In this document: piece after piece, positions 28,901 to 40,900 of the stretch
Layout of the letters: every line of letters begins with the position of its first letter
Position numbering within the stretch: the first letter of the stretch is position 1
Source: Cyrtodaria siliqua
Lineage: Eukaryota > Mollusca > Bivalvia > Adapedonta > Hiatellidae
DNA: 64,000 nt
NCBI GenBank assembly: GCA_037043455.1
Contig: JAWPHD010011231.1
Coordinates: 21,797-85,796, forward strand
Reading direction: 5' to 3'
Notes under the pieces: generated by a model
Told to the model about the DNA's origin: nothing
Seen by the model: the letters and a program-made list of their open reading frames with translations, nothing else
Database searches by the model: none
Translations under genes and position numbers: made by a program

Positions 28901-31900
28901 GATAGCGCAGTAATTTGGTAATAGTCTTTACACTTAGACGTAGAATGAAGTTTGATAAAGTTATTTAATATTAATTATATTACACACATGTATTTACCGC
29001 TTTTTAATAAATGCTCCTTTGCATTGAACGTTTTATCAAAGTGGGTCCACTTCTTAAAATGATCAATATGCATTACCCTACTACTGTGCCTAGTCTGGTG
29101 CTTTTACCACAAAACCCACAATTCATATAAATTTTGTCACCATACGGCTGGACTATATCGACTCGTTTAAACCATAAACACATTTACTACATACCTTTAT
29201 AATCAGCATTGTTTTAGCTTCTACTCTATAAAGTAACACTTGAATATTACCTTACAAGCCAATGGTGAATTTTAAAATGCAGAACAAAAGTAGATACACA
29301 ATTCGAATAGGAAATATAGCGTTCAAGAACAAAAGTCAGCTACGAAAACGCAGAAACAAACAATAACTACGAAGATTAATCAAAAAACAAGATATGACAT
29401 TACAAACATAAAAAGGTTGACAATAAGGCAACCGCCTAGGAAAGTTCAGTGGAAAATAGGCCGCTGGGGTTGTAAAGCAGATTCTAGAGTGCATAAAACC
29501 TCAACTTTGCCCTAATACCAATAAAACGGAACAGTCTAAATAAAGATATCCCCGCCTGATTATATTCTCTGACAAACAAGGCAGCATTAATAAGCATTAT
29601 GAGTATAATACATGCATGATTCCCAAACTACTGAAGACGAGGTATATATATAACTGGATTTTTTTGAGAATTCAAACTCTGTAGACACAATATAAACAGC
29701 TTTAACCAGCCAGTCCAAGCCCCAAATCTGGAGCGTCGAATTAAGAGTTACAAAATGATATATATAGTCCTATAGAAACCACAGCGTTCGAACGCAATGA
29801 CATCGTAGGTCCGCACTGTACTGCAAACAAGGACTTGAAACTACAATGAAAGAGACAAAAAACAACAGAAAGGGTGGTGAAGACAGTGTTACCGACGTGG
29901 AACGGTCAGTAGGCAATAAGGCCTACTGGTTAGCTTGAATCGATTTTATATGCGCACAATACTCGCTATTATCCTGTCTTCAGTGCCCAAATAGACAAGA
30001 CAGTGTAAACAAAACTACATCCCATCAAAAGGAAATCTCTAACAATAAAGTCCACATCCAGAGAAACTAACTAAAGATATACATACAAAATAATAAACAT
30101 CTCAGGATGTATCCAGAATCGTACTGAACAACCATAGTAGTTGCAGCTAAAGAGAAATCCAATCTAGGATACGACCAGAAAACCCGAGGGACGAAAGCTC
30201 ATGCACTCACCTCCCTTAGTTAGGGTTTAAGTAGATACAATCATAGAGCCCCAAGAGGTAGTCCAGTCATCGCACAAGTGAAAAGTGAAGCGTAATGACT
30301 GACTGTAGAGGGGTCAATCACTAAACATGCAGTGCGCTGTAAACTCATAATTCATTTTACGCATATTCAATCGCGGGTATTTTAAGAACCTGCATAACAT
30401 GCTACTTTAATCGGCACATTTACATTATTATATGACCTGAACACCTGGACAGAATTTTGATAAACGGTTTTGTAGTGTAATTGTGCCGTTATTTGCCGGG
30501 TTAGAACATACAAGTTATCCTGTTTTTCATCATTTCAGGTTATTCCCAAATGCGAACATTATCACCGAGCTCAACCAAGCTTCCAATATGAGGTTTATGC
30601 ATTTCCGTGCACACGATGAATACTCGCGGGAAATATCACATTTAGAGAGGGTGAGTTTATTATTATTGGTTTAAATCATTTTTCATCAATAAATGTTAAT
30701 TGAGTTTAACGTTAGATATACATGCAATGTTGGCAAATAAGAGCCTCTTAATTTGAATCATTTGGTTTAAACGCGTTTTATTTCTCATTTTCTTTACAGC
30801 ATGATGTTTATACACAATAGAAGGAAAAGGATTAGAACGAAAGTAAAATACTTATGATGTTCTCCTAAGTACTGTTTGAATGGTTCATTTATAATAAATA
30901 GTTAGATGCTTTTAAGTTAGAATTGCAATATTAATATTCAAATGCTATTTTTTAAATAGAACTGTTTGCTTTCATTTTTAGAAGTTAAAATCAAGACTGG
31001 CATCAAATTTGAGTCATATATTCCGTCTTCCATTTGCCGCCGGCCAGGTGTTTAGTGCTAGTATGTTGGACACATTGTTGTATCAGGTGAGTAAACACTA
31101 ATAGTGGTGTCATACCTTAGATAGTTTGGTGTACTGGTATGTAGGACACATTGTTGTATCAAGTAAGTAAATAATAACTGTGTCAGAGGTGCCCTACTTT
31201 AGTTAACAGATGAACATGCATTGTAGAAAAGTAGTTAATTGAGTTGACCTGTCTTGTAGTCATGCTATATGCTTTAAATCTGTTTTTGATTAAAAACACT
31301 GTTGTTAAAGGTAGTAAATAACTATGACCAATCGGAAAATACAGCTCAGTTATTTGTCTGCCTTCGCCACTCTTTAAATTATGTATTTCCTTTTCTTTGA
31401 AACGTCAATATGATCATTTAATTCGATTTGTGTTGCAATGCAGACCTACGGTTCCATTGCGTTTGATTGTTGTGGTTTCTATAGGACAATTGGTCTTGAT
31501 TTAGTTTTTTTATTATTATTTGAATATTATTATTTAGCAGAGAGAGCCAAACTAGCATTTGTTAAACAACATGCGCTTTGTTTTTGGTTGTTAATGATTT
31601 ACAGACTGTTCTTCTATCAAAACATACAACACATTTTTGATTTTTTAACACAATAGTAATGCTATTTTTTCAATTTAAGTCTAAGGTAATTATGTATTGA
31701 CTTACTTGGTATTTCAGACATTTGTGAAGGGTTACCTGATAACGTTTGTGAGATTGTTACTTGGCATTGATGCAGAAGAAAACTCAGGACATCTGTCAAG
31801 TGTAAGTATATTGTTACATGGTATTGATGCAGAAGACATCTCTGAACATCTGTCAAGTGTAAGTAGATTGTTACTTGGTATTGATGCAGAAGAAAACTCA

Positions 31901-34900
31901 GGACATCTGTCAAGTGTAAGTAGATTGTTACTTGGCATTGATGCAGAAGAAAACTCTGGACATATGTCAAGTGTAAGTAGATTGTTACATGGTATTGATG
32001 CAGAAGAAAACTCTGGACATCTGTCAAGTGTAAGTAGATTGTTACTTGGCATTTATGCAGAAGAAAACTCTGGACATATGTCAAGTGTAAGTAGATTGTT
32101 ACTTGGCATTTATGCAGAAGAAAACTCTGGACATATGTCAAGTGTAAGTAGATTGTTACTTGGCATTTATGCAGAAGAAAACTCAGGACATCTGTCAAGT
32201 GTAAGTAGATTGTTACTTGGCATTTATGCAGAAGAAAACTCTGGACATCTGTCAAGTGTAAGTAGATTGTTACTTGGCATTTATGCAGAAGAAAACTCTG
32301 GACATATGTCAAGTGTAAGTAGATTGTTACTTGGCATTTATGCAGAAGAAAACTCAGGACATCTGTCAAGTGTAAGTAGATTGTTACTTGGTATTGATGC
32401 AGAAGAAAACTCTGGACATCTGTCAAGTGTAAGTAGATTGTTACTTGGTATTGATGCAGAAGAAAACTCCGGACATATGTCAAGTGTAAGTAGATTGTTA
32501 CTTGGCATTTATGCAGAAGAAAACTCAGGACATATGTCAAGTGTAAGTAGATTGTTACTTGGCATTTATGCAGAAGAAAACTCTGGACATATGTCAAGTG
32601 TAAGTAGATTGTTACTTGGCATTTATGCAGAAGAAAACTCTGGACATATGTCAAGTGTAAGTAGATTGTTACTTGGCATTTATGCAGAAGAAAACTCAGG
32701 ACATCTGTCAAGTGTAAGTAGATTGTTACTTGGTATTGATGCAGAAGAAAACTCAGGACATATGTCAAGTGTAAGTAGATTGTTACTTGGTATTGATGCA
32801 GAAGAAAACTCTGGACATATGTCAAGTGTAAGTAGATTGTTACTTGGCATTTATGCAGAAGAAAACTCTGGACATCTGTCAAGTGTAAGTAGATTGTTAC
32901 TTGGTATTGATGCAGAAGAAAACTCTGGACATCTGTCAAGTGTAAGTAGATTGTTACTTGGTATTGATGCAGAAGAAAACTCAGGACATATGTCAAGTGT
33001 AAGTAGATTGTTACTTGGTATTGATGCAGAAGAAAACTCAGGACATATGTCAAGTGTAAGTAGATTGTTACATGGTATTGATGCAGAAGAAAACTCTGGA
33101 CATATGTCAAGTGTAAGTAGATTGTTACTTGGCATTTATGCAGAAGAAAACTCTGGACATATGTCAAGTGTAAGTAGATTGTTACTTGGCATTTATGCAG
33201 AAGAAAACTCTGGACATATGTCAAGTGTAAGTAGATTGTTACTTGGCATTTATGCAGAAGAAAACTCAGGACATCTGTCAAGTGTAAGTATATTGTTACA
33301 TGGTATTGATGCAGAAGAAAACTCTGGACATCTGTCAAGTGTGAGTATATTGTTACTTGGCATTGATGCAGAAGAAAACTCAGGACATCTGTCAAGTGTG
33401 AGTATATTGTTACTTGGCATTGATGCAGAAGAAAACTCTGGACATATGTCAAGTGTGAGTATATTGTTACTTGGCATTGATGCAGAAGAAAACTCTGGAC
33501 ATCTGTCAAGTGTGAGTATATTGTTACTTGGCATTGATGCAGAAGAAAACTCTGGACATATGTCAAGTGTAAGTATATTGTTACTTGGCATTTATGCAGA
33601 AGAAAACTCTGGACATATGTCAAGTGTAAGGATATTGTTACATGGTATTGATGCAGAAGAAAACTCAGGACATCTGTCAAGTGTAAGTATATTGTTACTT
33701 GGTATTGATGCAGAAGAAAACTCTGGACATCTGTCAAGTGTAAGTAGATTGTTACTTGGCATTTATGCAGAAGAAAACTCTGGACATATGTCAAGTGTAA
33801 GTAGATTGTTACTTGGTATTGATGCAGAAGAAAACTCAGGACATCTGTCAAGTGTAAGTAGATTGTTACTTGGTATTGATGCAGAAGAAAACTCAGGACA
33901 TCTGTCAAGTGTAAGTAGATTGTTACTTGGCATTTATGCAGAAGAAAACTCTGGACATATGTCAAGTGTAAGTAGATTGTTACTTGGCATTGATGCAGAA
34001 GAAAACTCAGGACATCTGTCAAGTGTGAGTAGATTGTTACTTGGTATTGATGCAGAAGAAAACTCTGGACATATGTCAAGTGTAAGTAGATTGTTACTTG
34101 GCATTGATGCAGAAGAAAACTCAGGACATCTGTCAAGTGTAAGTAGATTGTTACTTGGTATTGATGCAGAAGAAAACTCTGGACATATGTCAAGTGTAAG
34201 TAGATTGTTACTTGGTATTGATGCAGAAGAAAACTCTGGACATATGTCAAGTGTAAGTAGATTGTTACTTGGCATTGATGCAGAAGAAAACTCAGGACAT
34301 CTGTCAAGTGTGAGTAGATTGTTACATGGTATTGATGCAGAAGAAAACTCAGGACATCTGTCAAGTGTAAGTATATTGTTACATGGTATTGATGCAGAAG
34401 AAAACTCAGGACATCTGTCAAGTGTAAGTAGATTGTTACTTGGCATTGATGCAGAAGAAAACTCAGGACATCTGTCAAGTGTGAGTAGATTGTTACATGG
34501 TATTGATGCAGAAGAAAACTCAGGACATCTGTCAAGTGTAAGTATATTGTTACATGGTATTGATGCAGAAGAAAACTCAGGACATATGTCAAGTGTAAGT
34601 AGATTGTTACTTGGTATTGATGCAGAAGAAAACTCTGGACATATGTCAAGTGTAAGTAGATTGTTACTTGGCATTGATGCAGAAGAAAACTCAGGACATC
34701 TGTCAAGTGTGAGTAGATTGTTACATGGTATTGATGCAGAAGAAAACTCAGGACATCTGTCAAGTGTAAGTATATTGTTACATGGTATTGATGCAGAAGA
34801 AAACTCAGGACATCTGTCAAGTGTAAGTAGATTGTTACTTGGCATTTATGCAGAAGAAAACTCCGGGCACCTGTCGAGTGCAAGTAGATTTTTACTTGCC

Positions 34901-37900
34901 ATTGATTTAAGAAGAAAGCTCCGGACATCTGTGAAGTGTAAGTAGACTAACTCTGGACATCTGTCAGGTGCAAGTAGATTGTTACTTGGTTTTGATGCAG
35001 ATGAAAACTCCGGACATCTATCAAGTGTACGTATATGATTGTTGGTTTTGATGAAGAAGAAACCTGTGGACTTCTGACACATGTGAGTAAATGATTTACC
35101 TAACCTATCAGATTAGTACCTTAAGTACAGCAGCATATAGTGCGGTTTGTCCTTTATCAACATTTTCTTATAATTACAAATTTGATAATGTGGCATCTAC
35201 ATGATGCGGCATCATCCATTTGAAAAAATTGAAGTTTTACCTAGGACAAACATGAAAAATAACATGTTTAAGTGTAGTGTCGAATTACTTACAAAATACA
35301 ACCAAACGTCTCTATATCGACACTACTAAAATGGAATGTATGGATCTATCACCGATATAAAAATAGTTTGGTCTGTGGCTTCTCCTAACCGTTCATATCA
35401 AGGCCACAGCTTGGTAAAACCAGATCATGTATTATGAATTGATTGTAAAAACGAGTTTTGTCTCTACTGATCTGTATTACCCAAACGTTTACTAATAAAT
35501 ATTGAAAAGGGGATTCCTTGAAAGCAACAAACACAAACAAGAGATAAAAGTAGCAGACTCGGTTTTATTGAGTCTGTTCATGAGAGGTACTGTAACGTGC
35601 AACACCTCTCACGCCTCCTAGCTCCGGCCTAATATTCTACTTTAAAGCCACAACGACTTGACTTGATGATCCCAAAGGACCAGTAAGTAATAACACTACT
35701 GATTTGTAGTCGAGACAATTTTGGTATGAACAATATTTTATTTCAAATATTTACCATATTAGTTTTACCAACTAATAATTATGCCTTTAGAATTGGAAAG
35801 CAATATTTAAAGCATATATATAATTTCCTTCCCGGCCTTTTGCTAATCTGTATGTTTTTATGGCATTTGTCATCTTATATATATATATAAGCACATGACA
35901 TAAGCAATAAATGAACAATTGTAAATAATAATCACTACAAATAGGAAAACGATTTTTTTTTATTTATTTGTTTAACTTTTAAGAAAATGTAAACGTATCT
36001 AAATATTATAGGAGCATACATGTTGGTGGTAAAGATAAACATATCAAAAGCAAAAACAAACTATAAAACAACGAGCAGACTGTGCTACAGTAACGCCAAT
36101 ATTCCTGTCCGAGTCAGTACTAGTTTGCCTGCGATTGCACGCTATATATTCAAATAGATTAAATTTCTGCAGACTGCCAATTAGGTAAGACAGTTTGAGA
36201 GAAAGGCAGTTCCTCGGCTTCCTTCAAAACGTTTGGTATAAATAGCTTCTAAGTTACATTGAATCTAATCTGATCTGATCTAATATAATCTAATATAATT
36301 TAATATATTTCAGGTACGAGTGACGAGGACGACCATGACCCGGTACAGAACGTTTGGGGAACTATACCATGGCCTGTGTTCAACTACAGGGGAAGTACCT
36401 ATAGCCCTTTACAGAACCGATAGTCAGCCAAGCATGAAATTCCCGAGTCCAATCCCTGCTTCTCCGCCAGTAAGAATGTGACATATCATGTCTTGTTTCT
36501 TATGTTGTAGATTCTTACAGTCGAGACACAATCGAGAAAAACAGTTCTATACAGACTTCTATCGACCTGAGTGTATTAGTGAGGTTTAGAGCACCCTAAA
36601 TTACTGACCGTACCAATGCGGCAGCTCTATTGTCAGAAATTTTATTTATGTGATGTCACATACCTTGTCTCTTATATATCCGTGTAATTGCTGTTGTTTC
36701 GATGCTCGTGTTTGGTTGACTGTGATCATTGATTGCTACAGTTCCTGTTCACCTTTTGTACTTACTTTGAACATAAACATATGTTGGTTGTAAGGGTCGA
36801 ATTGGTTTCGCTCATCATGTAGTGGAAACCAAATACCTTTGATAGGCGAGCGCCTCAATTCTGAATAGGTAAGTACTAATATTTGTGGATGGGTGAGCAC
36901 CATCAATCTTAGTGTTTGACTACATCTTCTAAAATCACCCGATTTCCCCAGGCCTGAATTCACCAACTTCAAATTATTCTTAGATTTCAAGAACTCAAAT
37001 TTCGTTCATAAAAAAGTCCATCATCTTCAAAGATAAACACTCGTATGAAGTGACTATTTATTAGTGATAGCAGCTTGTTATGAACGTCCGCACTTTAAAC
37101 TTATAGAAATATTAGTGATTGAAATGTGCATACTTGGGCTTAAGTCTAAGAATAATCTCAGGACTTGTTGGTGAATTCAAGACCTGGCATTTCCTAAGAA
37201 TATTCTTAGACTTGAGCCCAAGTATGCAAATTTCGATCACAGTTATTTCTGTACGTTTAAAGGATAAATGTTCATAACAAGCTGCTATGTTTACACATCA
37301 TAAATACTAATATGCAGCCACTTAGTATGATTGTTTAGCGTAGTAGGTTTTGGCAATATTTGTAAACAAAATTTGAGTACTTGAGCTCAAGTCTAAGAAT
37401 AGTCTGAAGAATGGTTGGTGAATTTCAAGCCAGGCCTGGAATTCAATAACCATTCTTCAAACTATTCTTAGACTTGAGCTCAAGTATTGGTTCGTTCACA
37501 GATATTTCCATGACCTTCAAAGACAAACAATCGTAAGAAGTTGCAAGTTGTTAGTATGCATCATATTCTTAAGAATGGTTGGTGAATTCAAGGCCAGGAG
37601 TTGATAAACACAAACCATATACCCATCATTAAAACATATGCTATCGTTTTGGCTTATGTTTATATCTGACTGTATTTTACACACAACCATTAATTGTACA
37701 ATAGTAAACATGAATTATCACGTTACTTGTGGTTCTAATAAGAAAGAAATAAGTACGAATTAAAATTGAAAGCATGTATAAGAAAGGAACCTCATAATAC
37801 ACCTTACAGTTCTTACCTTAACACATGTGATGTTCTAAGTTGCAGAACAACAACCAGGAAGAAAAAGCACCAAAGAAAACAACGAAGAATTATAAAGGAC

Positions 37901-40900
37901 ATAAAAGAGTTTCCCATGATAATAACATGCATACGAATTGGTGTAGCCATAATCCAGAGCAGGAAGATATATCAGATCTGATCAGGAACAGAATGAAGAG
38001 TCTTGAGCTGTCTGTGCATGACTATTGTAAGCATGATTGGGTGTCCGTGCATGACTGTTGTAAGAATGATTGGGTGTCCGTGCATGACTATTGTAAGCAT
38101 GATAGGCTGTCCGTGCATGACTATTGTAAGCATGATTGGCTGTCCGTGCATGAATATTGTAACTATGATTGGCTGTCCGTGCATAACTATTGTAAGCATG
38201 ACTGACTGTCTGTGCGTGACTATTGTAAGCATGAACGGCTGTCAATGCATGACTATTGTAATGCATGCTTGGCTGTCCGTGCATGACTATTGTAACTATG
38301 ATTGGCTGTCCGTGCATAACTATTGTAAGCATGATTGACTGTCTGTGCGTGACTATTGTAAGCATGATAGGCTGTCCGTGCTTGACTATTGTAAGCATGA
38401 TTGGCTGTCCGTGCATGACTATTGTAACTATGATTGGCTGTCCGTGCATAACTATTGTAAGCATGATTGACTGTCTGTGCGTGATTATTGTAAGCATGAA
38501 TGGCTGTCCGTGCATGACTATTGTAAGCATGATTGGCTGTCCGTGCATGACTATTGTAACTATGATTGGCTGTCCGTGCATAACTATTGTAAGCATGATT
38601 GACTGTCTGTGCGTGACTATTGTAAGCATGATTGGCTGTCTGTGCATGACTATTGTAAGCATGACTGTCCGTCTGTGCGTGACTATTGTAAGCATGATTG
38701 GCTGTCTGTGCGTGACTACTGTAAGCATGATTGGATGTATGTGTGTGACTATTGTAAGCATGATTGGCTGTCTGTGCGTGACTATTGTATGCATGATTGG
38801 CTGTCTGTGCATAACTATTGTACCATTCACACTAGCGTTCGTTTTGTGCAGTGTGGCATCTGTCAAGTCTCTCCATGCTACGAATCGTTAGTTATTTTTA
38901 CTGGTCCTTTGGTACCACGAGCCCAATATATGTGACTTTGAAGTAAAATACCGCGTAAGCCGGTGCTTGGGGGCATGTGAGGCGTTGCTTCTTACATTAC
39001 CGTTCGGGAACAGACTCAATAAAACGGAGTCTGGTACTTTATTCTCTTGGTTCTGTTTGTTGCTTCAAAATGATCTCATTTATCAGTATTTTTCCATTCT
39101 GTCGTTGTATAAAAAACGATAAAAATGTTTTCACAAAACTTTGTTATTCTCAATCAGAAACATTTCAAATTTCGTAATATTAAAACTACTTCCAATTTCA
39201 TGGAAATGAGAACAACTTTCGATAACCTATAAAAGAATGTTCCAAACATATTTGCTTTTGTTTTTTTATCACCGACTTGGATTGCAAATGGCTTTGTAGC
39301 ATTATTAATGGTCATATCTATGTCACTTTATCATTAACCCCGGACATACACCACTTTGTATCTCGTCTATGAAATTGATATGCATTTTATGGGGTAAATT
39401 TTTATTTTTATTTTGTTCAGTATATTATACGCACGGTTGGAATTTCTTTATTGAGCTGGACTCGAATGCAAGATTGTAATAATGTTGAAAGCCAACTGTT
39501 TTAGATGCTATTTGCAATCTATATGTGTAAAAATGAACTCGTGGACGACTATTGATAAAAATGTGGTATTGGTATGGTGCTGTCTCTCGCCATCCACGTT
39601 GTTAAATTAAAACATTAATGACTAATGGTCAGTCATTTAAAAAAGAAAGAAAGATACAATCTGGATGGTATATGGTCAAGTGACATTTTCAATCAAATTC
39701 ATATTTTAGGCATGGACCATGTCAAGCATAGAGTATTTGATATTAATTCAACACTGACTATTGATGTAAACATACTATCAGCAAGAATATAAGAGAGCAA
39801 TTGTGTCCTTTATATCGGCAAGTTTTCTAATAAAATAAACCAGGTTATCACATCATTCACATCTCGAAGAACACCATTGTTAAATATATTTCTATTTGTT
39901 CAATGGCATGTGGTTTCAATTAATCCCATTTCTATAGTTAGGTGACATTGACGAACTTTCTCTGCCAACAAATTATAACTGGCAATTATGTATATGATAA
40001 ACAAAATGGAATGACTGTTTTACATAGAGAAGCAATGCAACACAAAACTAATTGTTTATTAGACAGGTCTATATTTAAACAAACTTGTCCAAAGCAAATA
40101 ACAATATATAATTTCGAACAAACTAACTGCCCATTCAAATGTTTCACCATGCCACGTGTTTCACCATGCCACGTGTTTCAATTCACAATGCAAGTGCATG
40201 CTCTTAAGGTGTATCATGTGTGAATTGAAGATTCATGGCATATAAAGAAAACATTCCCTTTTTGGCAATGGTTTACTTCGAAATATGGATGATGTAATAA
40301 CATGGCTAATTTTATTTACAAATGATGCCTCGTGTGCTCTAGATGGATTAATGGACTCTGCTATGGACCAATTTATTTCAGGTAAAAACAAAACTTATAG
40401 GTAAAACTTTACGGACTTTTCGGATATAAGGGGCACACATTCTGAACTGTAAGTATTCTTTCTGATTTCATGTACACATCAATAGTGCTTAATTACTGTC
40501 ATGTACAATATAGCTTGAACTATGCATTTGGTTGAACATTTCACTTGACCATACCTAATCCATTGTTTATCTTTGTTTTAAATTACTGACCAATAGCCAT
40601 TGCGCTTTAAAACATTGCTATTGTTGTTTGTGGTATTATATTGTAATAGTTTCCCCAAAATTGGATATAAGTACTCAAATAAGAACCATGTTATGGATGT
40701 AGCTGATACAGAGAATAGTATCACCTTCCTGATTTATAATGTCAAACAGTTACTGATGTTGTCTTACTTCGGAAGAAAGTAACAAATCAAAATGAAACTA
40801 GTAATATCTTTATAGTCTTTTCAAAAGGAAAGTTATTTCAATATTGAATAAACAGTAACTGTTTACTTCAAATTTATGTTCTTTTTCAATAGAGACCAAG

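Noticed and set aside
31697..34945. Open frames of 1082 (+) and 1088 (-) codons as long repeat proteins
   Set aside because: They come from a stop-free 57-bp unit of length divisible by three. The + frame is the channel exon plus array; the - frame has no independent start, splice or family support.
17752..38830. CRISPR arrays
   Set aside because: Units abut directly with no unique spacers, in a spliced eukaryotic gene.
38003..38891. Cys-rich [11 protein letters not shown] repeat frames as secreted proteins
   Set aside because: Different frames of the 33-bp array. The real coding frame is that of the channel exon and ends at 38205.
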